Shown here in pieces: positions 50,349-59,200 of a stretch of DNA of 64,000 nucleotides. Below the pieces are notes generated by a model. The model did not search any database and was not told where the DNA came from. It saw only the letters and a program-made list of their open reading frames with translations. The position numbers and the translations under genes are program-made. Numbering within the stretch: the stretch's first letter is position 1; each line of letters starts with the position of its first letter. The DNA comes from Gaiellasilicea sp963784895 (lineage in GTDB: Bacteria; Actinomycetota; Thermoleophilia; Gaiellales; Gaiellaceae), in assembly GCA_963784895.1 (NCBI GenBank), contig CAWATM010000001.1, forward strand, positions 186,001-250,000, read 5' to 3'.

Positions 50349-51957
50349 GGACGCGGTTTCTCCTTCACCATCTTCTGCGGGACTCGGCTGAATCGTCACC
50401 GTCCGCTACAGCGATCCGACATCTGGACGAGAGTGTCACGTACGGCGAGCTCGACGAACGGAGCAACCGCCTCGCGAACGCACTGATCCTGCAGGAGTGG
50501 AGCGAGGTGACCGCGTGCTTCTTCACGCACCGAAGTCCATCGCGGCTGTGACGGCTCTGTACGGCGTGCTGAAGGCAGGAGCGTCGTACGTGCCGGTGGA
50601 ATCGAACAGCCCCGCACCCCGTCTCGCGGACATCGCTGTTCAGTGCCGGCCGAGATGCGTGGTCACCGGGGCTGCCGCGCGTGAAAAGCTGACGCCGGAA
50701 CTCTGCCGCAAGGCGGGCATTTCGAGCATCTATTCGCTTGACGATGCCGAGCCCTTCGACGATCTCCCGACTCAAACGTTCTCCGTTGCAGAGGTCATGA
50801 GCCAGCCGGCTGTCGCTCCCGACGTGAAGATGATCGATCAGGACCTCGCGTACGTCTTGTTCACGTCAGGATCGACCGGTACGCCTAAGGGCGTGATGCT
50901 GTCGCATGCGAATGCTCTGACGTTCGTCGATTGGGCGACTGACACATTCCAGCTGCGCGGCGACGACCGGCTCTCGAGTCACGCTCCATTCAACTTCGAC
51001 CTGTCGGTTCTCGATCTCTTCGGAGCAGTCGCAGTAGGCGCATCGGTGACGCTCATTCCCGAGGGGCTAGGGATGTTTCCGCGGCGACTTGCCGAGCTGA
51101 TCGAGCGTGAAAAGCTCACCGTCTGGTACTCCGTACCGTCGATCCTGACTCTCTTGTTGACGCGCGGAGGCTCTCTCGACCGCGAGTTGGGGTCGCTCCG
51201 CTGGATCCTCTTCGCGGGAGAGGTCTTTCCGACGAGGCATCTGCGAGAGCTCATGAACGCACTCCCGAACGCTCGGTACGCCAACCTCTACGGCCCGACT
51301 GAGACGAACGTTGTCACCTATTACGAGGTCGAGCCGCTGAGCGCAGACCGGATCCAGCCGATCCCGATCGGCAAGCCCTGCGGAAACTCTCGGTGTACGG
51401 CGGTCCGCGATGACGGAGAGGTGGTCGTTGAGCCAGGGGACGAGGGCCTGCTGTACGTCCGCGGATCGACGGTGATGCGCGGATATTACGGCCGCGCCGA
51501 GGAGACAAAGCGTGCCTTCACGGATCTCCCCGGCGTGGGCGGCCCCGAGTCGTTCTACTGCACGGGCGACGTCGTCACGGTCGATGAGGGGGGTAACTTC
51601 GTGTTCCTGGGCCGCCGGGATCACATGATCAAGACCGGAGGCCATCGAGTCGAGCTCGGCGAGGTCGAGTCAGCACTGTTTGCACATCCGTCGGTGCGCG
51701 ACGCCGCCGCGGTGGCGGTGCCGCATGACGTCCTCGGAAACGCGATCTGGGCGTTTGTCGTCGCTGACGCCGTTTCGGAGCAGGATCTGCGCGCACACTG
51801 CGGATCGCTGCTTCCGCGATACATGGTGCCCGAGCGCGTAGAGATCCGCGGTCGTTTGCCGCGAACCGCCACGGACAAGGTCGACCGCCCGAGGCTCGTG
51901 GCCGAAGCGGCTGATGCATTGGTGAACGCCCACGATTGGAAAGCAGGTGAAACGTGA
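50345..51957 (+). CDS. Amino-acid adenylation enzyme (ANL superfamily), one frameshift near 50493
   Basis: ATG 50345: LLHHLLRDSAESSPSATAIR and VTYGELDERSNRLANALI are normal A-domain starts. A dropped base after CA (Gln codon) joins GVERGDRVLLHAPKSIAAV in the next frame. YVLFTSGSTGTPKGVMLSHA is core A3, APFNFDLSVLDLFGAV core A4, ANLYGPTETNVVTYYEVEPL core A5, FYCTGDVV core A7 and PRTATDKVDRPRL core A10 with the catalytic Lys. About 537 residues, a stand-alone A domain. In FDLSVL the residues at the 235/236/239 specificity positions would be D, L, L, which begin the published proline code DLLYLALVCK; the rest I could not align securely. Confidence 0.85.
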
Positions 51958-52193
51958 TCGAACGCGATCTGCTCGAGTTCATCCGAACCGAAATCGCCTA
52001 TGACCGCGAAGAAACTCTTTCGGCCGACGACCAGCTGCTCGACGGGGTCCTCGACTCTCTGGGGATGCTCAGGCTCGTCTCATTCGTCGAAGCGCGTTAC
52101 GACGTGAAGATCGGGGACGAGGATCTCCTGCCGGAGCACTTTGCTACGGCGAGCGCATTGGCTGACTTCCTGAGAACCAAAGGGGTCTCATAG
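51954..52193 (+). CDS. Acyl/peptidyl carrier protein
   Basis: 79 residues from a GTG overlapping the ligase stop (GTGA). LLDGVLDSLGMLRLVSFVEA holds the DSL phosphopantetheine-attachment motif (Ser ~36), and the flanking pattern of acidic helix II residues and KIGDEDLLPEHFATASALAD is typical of free-standing carrier proteins. It would carry the amino acid activated by the ligase and oxidised by the dehydrogenase. Intact. Confidence 0.9.
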   Translation: MIERDLLEFIRTEIAYDREETLSADDQLLDGVLDSLGMLRLVSFVEARYDVKIGDEDLLPEHFATASALADFLRTKGVS

Positions 52194-52397
52194 CGCTGGG
52201 GCCGGCGTCGGCCGCGATCACCGTCACTGCCAGTGGATCTTGAAGGCCAGCCGCTCAATGACGCCATCGGCTCACTCTCTACCCGGTCTCTCCTCCGCTG
52301 AGCGCAGAAAGGTGCACGGCAGGCCGCCAGCGCGGGGTCGGTCTGCACGATGAAACGGCCCTTGCCGGTCCTCGGCGTGTCGGTAGTGTCCTCCGAG

Positions 52398-53187
52398 ATG
52401 TCGCGGCTGTCGCGGAGGCTGAGCCAGGCGCTCGCCCGGATCCGGCATGGAGCGACGAGGGCGCCGCGAACGGTCAGCGAGTACCTTCTGCAGCCCCTGC
52501 CGCACGAGCGCGCCATCCGGAAGCTGTTCGACCGCGACCCGCCGCGCGTCATCTTCGACGTCAGGCGCATGTGAGGGCGAGGACTCGATCCGGTACCGGG
52601 ACATGTTCCCGACTGCAACGGTCTATGCGTTCGAACCCCGCGCGGACAACCTGGCCCGCATCGAGACCCACCTGGCCACCTACGGCGCCGACCGCATCCG
52701 GGTCGTGCCGGTCGCGCTCAGCGACCGCGAGGGAACAGCGACCTTCTACCTGTCGTCCGGTCGCCCCCCCGAAGCCGGAGACGAGCCCTGGGACTACGGA
52801 AACAAATCCAGCTCGCTGCTTCCGCCGGCTCCGGACCAGGAGAAGTTTCACGGCTGGCTGAAGTACGATGAGATGATCACGGTCCCGACCCGTACCCTCG
52901 CCGGCGTCCTCGCCGAGCTGGACATCGGCCGGGTCGATTTGGCGCACATTGACGTGCAGGGTGCCGAGCTCATGGCCCTGCGGGGGGCGGGGGCGAGACT
53001 GCGAGACGTTCGCGCCGTGTGGCTCGAGGTTGAAGCTGTAGAGCTCTATCGAGGGCAGCCTTTGCGTCAGGAGGTTGAGCAGTTCATGCGCGCTGCCGGG
53101 TTCCGGCTCGCGCTGGACACTGTCGGTAAGGTCAGCGGCGACCAGCTGTGGGTCAACGAGTCGTGGCGTTCTGCCACAAGCAGGTAG
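52398..53187 (+). CDS. FkbM-family SAM methyltransferase, frameshift at 52563
   Basis: From ATG 52398 (an alternative is 52350): HERAIRKLFDRDPPRVIFDV. Then A52563 (GTC+A, synonymous Val alternative) breaks the frame; skipping it gives GACEGEDSIRYRDMFP, the FkbM SAM motif. TVYAFEPRADNLARIETHL, VVPVALSDREGTATFYLSSG, VDLAHIDVQGAELMALRGAG and VWLEVEAVELYRGQP follow the FkbM fold to TAG 53187. Likely O-methylates a sugar hydroxyl. Last gene of the glycan island. Confidence 0.83.
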
Positions 53188-53350
53188 TTCATTTCGTGGC
53201 TCATGGTTGAACCGCGCGCTGTGGCACACACACGAGTGTCGGGGTCCCCACGAGAGCGCCAGGACGACGCGTGAGTGTGTGCAGGTAGTGGCTCCCAGGC
53301 CGTGTTATTGACCCGACCCAGACGACCTCACTCGTTCTGCGACGCGAGAC

Positions 53351-53381
53351 GCGAGACCCCCGCCGGGGGCGGGGGTCTCGC
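53351..53381. terminator. Strong bidirectional hairpin between convergent genes
   Basis: Perfect 14-bp inverted repeat (GCGAGACCCCCGCC / GGCGGGGGTCTCGC) with a 3-nt loop. It lies between the stops of the FkbM gene (plus, 53187) and the GYWKTH protein (minus, 53408). Only short T-runs flank it, so it may act as a high-GC terminator in both directions. It also marks the island/backbone boundary. Confidence 0.75.
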
Positions 53382-53407
53382 GGTGTTTCGGGGGTGCTAC
53401 CGACGAG

Positions 53408-54325
53408 CTACTCGTCGCAGTGGCCCGGCCCGATCAGCCCCTCGTTGTAGGAGCCGAGCGTGCCCGCCAGGGCCACGAACTGCTGGCGCAGGGGGTCGGA
53501 GCCCTTGAGGGCGCCGATCTCCGCCGGCGTGTACGTCTGGAACAGCGTCGTCGCGGACGCGATCGCGGTCGCGACCGAGGCCGGGACGGAGGCGCCGTCG
53601 AGGACGTTCAGCCGCGCGGCCATGTACTGGTGCGCGAGGTTGTAGTACTGGTTGCCTGCCGGAGCCGTCCCGAAGACCTCGTACCACGTGTCGCCGCTCA
53701 GGAAGAACACCGTGTCCGGTCCCAGTCCGCCCGGAAGCAGGTTCCAGGTCGCGTCCGGCTTCGAGGCCGGGCCGTAGATCGAGTGCGTCTTCCAGTAGCC
53801 CTGCGTCAACGTGCATCCGGTCTCGCACGGCACGATCACGTGGATCGTGTTCGTGTCAGTGGCGAGCGGGTGGTGGTCATCGGAGCTGGTGACGTCGACC
53901 GTGTTCACGACGTCGAACTCGCCGCAACCATGTGCGCCGATGTCACGGGTGTACGTGAAGGTCGCCGAATCGTGCAGGTTCTGGCTTCCGTGGAACAGGT
54001 TCGTCGCCAGAGTTCCGGCATAGCTGTCGACGACGCTCGCCCCGGCGCCATGTGCGCCCGGATCGAACCCTTCTTCGCAATTTCGCGTAACGACGATCTT
54101 GTAGACGACCGTGACCGTCTGGTCGAGCGACAGGGTCAGCGTCGTGATCGGCACGCCCGGGTTGCTCTGCAGGCTGGCCGTCTTGTCCACCGTCCACGTA
54201 CACGTCGGATGCCCTGGATGCGGCGGGTCTTCGTGACCCAGAGCGATCGGTGCTGTGCCGCCGATCACGGCGGTGGCGAGAGCCGCGAAGGCCGCCAAGA
54301 GCAGAATCTTCTTCCGCAGTGTCAT
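53408..54325 (-). CDS. Secreted protein with GYWKTH motif, unknown function
   Basis: 305 residues from ATG 54325. Signal peptide ILLLAAFAALATAVIGGTAP. The middle (CTWTVDKTASLQSNPG to VVNTVDVTSSDD) resembles a DUF11/conserved-repeat-like beta-sandwich of surface proteins. The C-terminal third starts CTLTQGYWKTHSIYGPASKP and continues DTWYEVFGTAPAGNQYYNLA and HQYMAARLNVLDGASVP, a secreted domain seen in many actinobacterial and other proteins but with no function I can name. Cys residues are paired in each half. Clean, GC3-rich, host-like codon usage. Confidence 0.75.
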   Translation of the reverse strand: MTLRKKILLLAAFAALATAVIGGTAPIALGHEDPPHPGHPTCTWTVDKTASLQSNPGVPITTLTLSLDQTVTVVYKIVVTRNCEEGFDPGAHGAGASVVDSYAGTLATNLFHGSQNLHDSATFTYTRDIGAHGCGEFDVVNTVDVTSSDDHHPLATDTNTIHVIVPCETGCTLTQGYWKTHSIYGPASKPDATWNLLPGGLGPDTVFFLSGDTWYEVFGTAPAGNQYYNLAHQYMAARLNVLDGASVPASVATAIASATTLFQTYTPAEIGALKGSDPLRQQFVALAGTLGSYNEGLIGPGHCDE

Positions 54326-54475
54326 TCTGTTCCTTTCCTCTTTCCCCCTGGCCTCTGCCAAGTTTTCGATGACCGATGCCGTTACCGCGGAGCGGTCGGG
54401 CGGCCGACTGCTCCGACCAAAGCTTTTCACTCGACGCGAACCGGGCCTATAGCCGTTCGGATAGGTTTCGGCAGG

Positions 54476-55612
54476 ATGGGCCAACCCACCCGAGACCACG
54501 TCGCCGTCCCGTTCGTCGACCTGAACCGGCTGAACGAGCCCATTCGCGCCGAGATGCTCGAGGCGGTGGCTGCGCTCGTCGACTCGGGGGCGTTCGTCAA
54601 CGGTCCGGCCGTCGCCTCGTTCGAACAGGCGTTCGCGACGTACTGCCGGACGGCCGACGCGGTCGGCGTGGCCAGCGGCCTCGACGCCCTCCGGCTCGCC
54701 CTGCTCGCTGCCGGGATCCGGCCCGGGGACGAGGTGATCGTGCCGGCGCAGACGTTCGTCGCGACGCTGGAGGCGGTCACGCAGGCGGGCGGGACGCCGG
54801 TTCCGGCGGAGATCGGCCAGGTCGACTACAACCTCGACCCGACAGCGGCGGAAGCGGCGATCACCGCTCGCACGAAGTTCCTGCTGCCGGTGCATCTCTA
54901 CGGGCAGATGGCGGACATGCACGCCCTCCGCGCGCTCGCGGAGCGGGCAGACCTCGCGATCGTCGAGGACGCCTGCCAGGCGCACGGGGCCGAGCGTGAC
55001 GGCATCCGGGCAGGGGCCGCCGGGCTCGCGGGCGCTTTCAGCTTCTACCCGGCGAAGAACCTCGGTGCGATGGGCGACGCGGGCGCGCTCACGACCGACG
55101 ACGCCGATCTCGCCGCCCGCGTGCGCGCCCTCCGCGAGCACGGCCAGAGCCGGAAGTACCGGCACGACCTCGAGGGCTACACGGCGCGGCTGGACACGAT
55201 CCAGGCGACCGTCCTCGAGCTCAAGCTGCGCTTGCTCGACGGCTGGAACGAGGAACGCCGTCAAGCGGCACGCTTCTTGACCGAGGCTCTCACGGGGGTC
55301 GGCGACCTCGTCCTGCCGGAGATCGCGCCCGGGAGCAATCCGGTCTGGCACCTCTACGTCGTGCGGACCGCCGATCCGGACGCGCTCGGCGAGTTCCTCC
55401 GCGAACGCGGGATCGCCACCGGCCGCCACTATCCCGAGCCGGTGCACCTCGCGCCGGCGTATGCGCACCTGGGCTACGGCGCCGGCTCGTTCCCAATCGC
55501 GGAACAGGTCGCACGCGAGGGCCTTTCCCTGCCCATGTTCCCCGGCATCAGCGAGCTCCAGCTGACGGCGGTCGCCGAGGCGGTCGAGGCGTACTTCAGC
55601 CGTGGCGACTGA
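54476..55612 (+). CDS. DegT/DnrJ/EryC1/StrS sugar aminotransferase
   Basis: 378 residues, intact. VAVPFVDLNRLNEPIRAEML is the usual start; GVASGLDALRLALLAAGI, GDEVIVPAQTFVATLEAVTQ, VEDACQAHGAERDG, and AFSFYPAKNLGAMGDAGALT with the PLP lysine (AKN). Transaminates a 3- or 4-keto nucleotide sugar. Followed with an 11-bp overlap by a hexapeptide N-acyltransferase, the typical pair for dTDP-3-acylamino-3,6-dideoxyhexose (QdtB/QdtC or FdtB/FdtC). Not frameshifted, unlike the paralogue at 39-40 kb. Confidence 0.92.
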   Translation: MGQPTRDHVAVPFVDLNRLNEPIRAEMLEAVAALVDSGAFVNGPAVASFEQAFATYCRTADAVGVASGLDALRLALLAAGIRPGDEVIVPAQTFVATLEAVTQAGGTPVPAEIGQVDYNLDPTAAEAAITARTKFLLPVHLYGQMADMHALRALAERADLAIVEDACQAHGAERDGIRAGAAGLAGAFSFYPAKNLGAMGDAGALTTDDADLAARVRALREHGQSRKYRHDLEGYTARLDTIQATVLELKLRLLDGWNEERRQAARFLTEALTGVGDLVLPEIAPGSNPVWHLYVVRTADPDALGEFLRERGIATGRHYPEPVHLAPAYAHLGYGAGSFPIAEQVAREGLSLPMFPGISELQLTAVAEAVEAYFSRGD

Positions 55613-56111
55613 GCCGGCGAACGACGCGCCCTGCCGACTCCTGAACGACGTCCGCTTCGGCGCCGACGTCGTCGTCGGCCCGTTCACGAATCTCTACGGC
55701 TGCGAGCTCGGGGACGAGACGCGGATCGGGCCGTTCGTCGAGATTCAGCGCGGCGCGCGGATCGGCGCCCGCTGCAAGGTGCAGAGCCACTCGTTCGTCT
55801 GCGAGGGCGTCACCCTCGAGGACGAGGTGTTCGTCGGTCACGGCGTCATGTTCGTGAACGACAAGTACCCGCGCGCGACGACCGCTGAGGGCGCCCTGCA
55901 GACGGACGCCGACTGGCAGCTCCTGGAGACCGTCGTCGAGCGCGGCGCCTCGCTCGGATCCGGTGCGATCGTCCTCGGCGGCGTCAGGGTGGGGGCCGGC
56001 GCGATCGTCGGCGCCGGCGCGGTCGTCACGCGCGACGTCGAGCCGGGCGCGGTCGTAGCGGGCTCGCCGGCACGGCCGCTCAGCGGCAGCGGGCCGAGCC
56101 AGCGTCCGTGA
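55602..56111 (+). CDS. Left-handed beta-helix (hexapeptide) acyltransferase, sugar N-acetyltransferase
   Basis: 169 residues from a GTG. Repeated hexapeptides (VVVGPFTNLYGCELGDETRI, ARIGARCKVQ, GVTLEDEVFVGHGVMFVND, ASLGSGAIVLGGVRVGAGAI) build the LbH trimer fold. FVNDKYPRAT matches the WbbJ/QdtC family that N-acetylates 3-amino-3,6-dideoxy-sugar nucleotides, using the product of the preceding aminotransferase. Its 3' end overlaps the convergent metallophosphatase by 32 bp. Confidence 0.9.
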   Translation: MATEPANDAPCRLLNDVRFGADVVVGPFTNLYGCELGDETRIGPFVEIQRGARIGARCKVQSHSFVCEGVTLEDEVFVGHGVMFVNDKYPRATTAEGALQTDADWQLLETVVERGASLGSGAIVLGGVRVGAGAIVGAGAVVTRDVEPGAVVAGSPARPLSGSGPSQRP

Positions 56112-56874
56112 AGCGCGAGCCCGCGACCGGGAGAAAGCGCCAGTCGTAGCCGTCCGGCCGGAGGGTGAGCCGGAGGACGCCGAACGTGGTGTCGTTCACG
56201 ACCTGGCTCCCTGGCAGGCGCCAGAGCACCGGGTAGGTGCTGCGTCCGCCGGTGCCGACGACGAAAGAGCGGATCCCGTTCACGGGTGCGAAGCGCTCGT
56301 AGTGATGGTCGTGGCCGGCGAGCACGACATCGGCACCGGCGCGGGCGAGCGTGCGCCAGAGCGCCGCCATCGTCTCGTCGGAGCCGTGCAGCCCGGAGCT
56401 GAGCCGGGCGTGGTGCCAGTACGCGAGCGTGCACTGCGCGGAGCTGCGTCCGAGATCCGCGGCGAGCCAGCGCTGCTGCGCCGATCCGTCCGCGCAGCCT
56501 CCGGCCGGTGTGCAGTTCGAGTTGAGGACGACGATGTGCCAGGTGCCGAGCTCGTAGGAGTAGTAGCCGCGGTCCGGAAGCCGGAAGTACGCCTTCGCCG
56601 GTCGGGCGCCGGGGGAGCCGTACTCGTGGTTTCCGAGCGCGGCGCGCGTGCGGCCGCGGAAACGGCGCCAGGAGTAGCAGTCGCGGAACTCGGCCACGGT
56701 CCCGCGCTCGTAGACGATGTCGCCGAGCACGGCCACCGTCCCGGGCGTCCGCGCGACGATTGCCGCGGTTCGCTCGTCGCCGGCGGAGCGGCAGGAGGCG
56801 ATGTCGCCGGCCGCGACGAGCGTCGGCGGCGGCGCGAGCAGCGAGAGCGCGGTGGCGACCGCGGCGACGATCAA
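56080..56874 (-). CDS. Secreted metallophosphoesterase (purple-acid-phosphatase-like)
   Basis: About 264 residues from a TTG at 56874 overlapping the asd stop (TTGA). LIVAAVATALSLLAPPPTLV is a signal peptide. Metal ligands: AAGDIASC, VLGDIVYERGT, AALGNHEYGS, and VLAGHDHHYERFAPVNGIRS, the full calcineurin-like set. Likely an extracytoplasmic phosphatase or nucleotidase. Cotranscription with asd/lysC is suggested only by the overlap. Confidence 0.87.
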   Translation of the reverse strand: MIVAAVATALSLLAPPPTLVAAGDIASCRSAGDERTAAIVARTPGTVAVLGDIVYERGTVAEFRDCYSWRRFRGRTRAALGNHEYGSPGARPAKAYFRLPDRGYYSYELGTWHIVVLNSNCTPAGGCADGSAQQRWLAADLGRSSAQCTLAYWHHARLSSGLHGSDETMAALWRTLARAGADVVLAGHDHHYERFAPVNGIRSFVVGTGGRSTYPVLWRLPGSQVVNDTTFGVLRLTLRPDGYDWRFLPVAGSRFTDAGSARCR

Positions 56875-57812
56875 GCCGCGACGTGCTGGGGTGCCAGCAG
56901 CAGCTCCGCGATCTGGATCGCGTTCAGCGCCGCGCCCTTGCGCAGGTTGTCGCCGGCGAGGAAGAGCGCCAGGCCGTTCTCGACGGTCGTGTCCTTGCGG
57001 ATCCGGCCGACGAGCACGTCGTCGCGGCCGGCGGCGCTGCCCGGAGTCGGGAACTGCTCGAGCGTGATCCCGGGGGCGCCGGCGAGGATCGCGGTCGCCT
57101 CCTCGGCGGAGAGCGGCTCCCGCGTCTCGAGCCACACCGCCTCCGCGTGGCCGACGAGCACGGGCACGCGCACGCAGGTCGCGCTCACCGGCAGCGCCGG
57201 GAGCTCGAGGATCTTGCGCGTCTCCTCGCGCAGCTTCTCCTCCTCCTCGAACTCGACGCCGTCGAAGCTCCAGTCCATCCGCAAGTCGAGCTCGTCCGGC
57301 TCCTGGCCGCGCAGCTGCTCCATCGCCTGCGCACCGGCGCCCGAGACCGACTGGTAGGTGGCGACGCGCACGCGCACGAGCCCCGCGGCGTCGTGCAGCG
57401 GCTTCAGCGTGCAGGTCAGCGGGATCGCGCAGCAGTTGGGGTTGGCGACGATGCCGTCGTGCTCGGCGGCGCGGATGCCGTTCACCTCCGGGACGACGAG
57501 GGGGACTCCCGGCTCGAGCCGGTAGGCGGCGGACTTGTCGATCGCGATCGCGCCGCCGCGGACGGCGTGCGGGACGAGCTCCCGGCTGGCGGAGGTGCCG
57601 ACGGAGAAGAGGCAGAGATCGAGGTCGCCGGAGCCGAGCGTCTCCGCCGTCGCCTCCTCCACGATCGCGCCGCCGAGCTCCTTCCCGGCGGAGCGTGCGG
57701 ACGCGAACAGGCGCACGTCGTCGTAGCCGCGTTCGCGCAGCAGCTCGAGCGTGATCGTCCCGACCGCGCCTGTGGCACCGACGACGCCGATCCGCGGCTC
57801 AGCCAAGGTCAA
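56871..57812 (-). CDS. asd: Aspartate-semialdehyde dehydrogenase
   Basis: NADPH-dependent reduction of aspartyl-4-phosphate to aspartate semialdehyde, the second step to Lys/DAP, Thr and Met. 313 residues from a TTG at 57812. IGVVGATGAVGTITLELLRE is the NADP motif, GIVANPNCCAIPLTCTLKPL contains the catalytic Cys (NPNC), and YQSVSGAGAQAMEQLRGQEP is the substrate loop. Slightly shorter than the ~340-residue norm because of a compact middle. Overlaps lysC by 14 bp, so the two are cotranscribed. Confidence 0.95.
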   Translation of the reverse strand: MTLAEPRIGVVGATGAVGTITLELLRERGYDDVRLFASARSAGKELGGAIVEEATAETLGSGDLDLCLFSVGTSASRELVPHAVRGGAIAIDKSAAYRLEPGVPLVVPEVNGIRAAEHDGIVANPNCCAIPLTCTLKPLHDAAGLVRVRVATYQSVSGAGAQAMEQLRGQEPDELDLRMDWSFDGVEFEEEEKLREETRKILELPALPVSATCVRVPVLVGHAEAVWLETREPLSAEEATAILAGAPGITLEQFPTPGSAAGRDDVLVGRIRKDTTVENGLALFLAGDNLRKGAALNAIQIAELLLAPQHVAA

Positions 57813-59028
57813 AGGCCTCGTGGAGCGCCTGCACGGCCTTGTCGACGTCCGTCGACGGGACGTGGCACGCGATCTTGATCGGCGAGGTCGAGACGATCGC
57901 CGCCTCGATCCCCGCCTCCTCGAGCGTCGCGAAGGTCTTCGCCGCGACGCCGGGGTGGCTCTTCATCCCCGCGCCGACGAGGCTGACCTTGCCCAGGTCG
58001 TCGCGAGCGCTCCAGGAGACTCCGAGCCCGTCGAGTGTGCGCGCCGCGTCGGTCTTGTCCTCGACGGGGGCGGAGAAGACGATCTCGGCGTTCGTCTGCA
58101 CGATCGTGTCCACGTTCACGGACGCCTGCGCGAGTGCGCCGAAGAGCTGCGCCGGCTTGGCGCCGTCGACGCGGTAGACGGTCTCCTCGCGCTGGTGCAC
58201 GACGCCGGAGATCAGGGCCTTCTCGAGCATGTCTGGATCCTCCTCCTGGATCCACGTCCCTTCTCCTTCCTCGAAGGTGGAACGGACGTGGAGGCGCACA
58301 TTGTGACTGCGGGCGACCTCGATCGAGCGCGTCGCGAGCACGCCCGCCCCCGAGGACGCCATCTCGAGCATCTCGTCGAAGCTGACGCGCGTCAGCTGCC
58401 GGGCGTCCGGGACGAGCCGCGGGTCGGCCGAGTAGACGCCACGGACGTCGGTGTAGATCTCGCAGAAGTCGGCGCCGAGCGCGGCCGCGAGCGCGACGGC
58501 GGTCGTGTCGGAGCCGCCGCGGCCGAGCGTGGTCACCTCGTAGGCGGTCGAGACGCCCTGGAAGCCGGCGACGAGGACGATCGTGCCCTCGTCGAGCGCC
58601 TCGTGGATCCGGCGCGCGCGCACCTCGACGATCTTCGCCTTCCCGTGGACGGTGTCGGTGACGATCCCGGCCTGGGAGCCGGTCAGCGAGATCGCCTCGC
58701 GGCCGAGGTCGTGGATCACCATCGCCGCGAGCGCGCACGAGATCCGCTCGCCGACCGAGACGAGCATGTCGAGCTCGCGCGGGTGGGGGGTGGACGAGAC
58801 CTGGCTCGCGAGCTCGAGCAGTTCGTCCGTCGTGTGCCCCATCGCGGAGAGGACGCCGACGACGCGGTGCCCGTCGTTGCGCGCGGCAACGAGCCGCGCC
58901 GCCACCCGCTTCAGCTTCTCCGGGTCGCCGACCGAGGTGCCGCCGAACTTGAGCACGAGCGTGCCGCGCGGGGGCGCCTCCGCGTCCGCGTCGACGGCCG
59001 GAACGGCTTCGTACTCGGTCGTGGCCAC
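57799..59028 (-). CDS. lysC: Aspartate kinase
   Basis: Phosphorylates aspartate to start the Asp-family pathway. 409 residues from GTG 59028 (VATTEYEAVPAVDADAEAP). TLVLKFGGTSVGDPEKLKRV is the amino-acid-kinase signature, EVTTLGRGGSDTTAVALAAA the ATP site, and the C-terminal ~150 residues hold two ACT domains (VNVDTIVQTNAEIVFSAPVE; GIEAAIVSTSPIKIACHV) for feedback regulation. The frame stays open further upstream to 59139 but that part lies across the leader hairpin. A terminator-like hairpin sits 48-90 bp upstream. Confidence 0.95.
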   Translation of the reverse strand: MATTEYEAVPAVDADAEAPPRGTLVLKFGGTSVGDPEKLKRVAARLVAARNDGHRVVGVLSAMGHTTDELLELASQVSSTPHPRELDMLVSVGERISCALAAMVIHDLGREAISLTGSQAGIVTDTVHGKAKIVEVRARRIHEALDEGTIVLVAGFQGVSTAYEVTTLGRGGSDTTAVALAAALGADFCEIYTDVRGVYSADPRLVPDARQLTRVSFDEMLEMASSGAGVLATRSIEVARSHNVRLHVRSTFEEGEGTWIQEEDPDMLEKALISGVVHQREETVYRVDGAKPAQLFGALAQASVNVDTIVQTNAEIVFSAPVEDKTDAARTLDGLGVSWSARDDLGKVSLVGAGMKSHPGVAAKTFATLEEAGIEAAIVSTSPIKIACHVPSTDVDKAVQALHEAFDLG

Positions 59029-59075
59029 TGTCGGCGAGTGTAGTGGAGGCCCCGGAAACGACACGGAAACGCCCC

Positions 59076-59118
59076 AAAAAAACACTGAACCGACGAACCC
59101 GAAGGCCCGTCGGTTCAG
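59076..59118 (-). terminator. Hairpin plus T-tract between recR and lysC (terminator or lysC attenuator)
   Basis: Reading the minus strand: CTGAACCGACG, a 12-nt loop, CGTCGGTTCAG, then TG and seven T's (59082-59076). This is a perfect 11-bp stem followed by a U-tract, the form of an intrinsic terminator. It can end recR transcription, or act inside the lysC leader since it lies 48 bp before the GTG. No lysine-riboswitch consensus was recognised. Confidence 0.75.
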
Positions 59119-59200
59119 ATGGGGAGAATCTAGGGGCACGGCCGACCGGCGTCAAGCGCTCCTGGGACAAAAGTTCGCTCTTTGCGGGAAAAAGTGAGCG

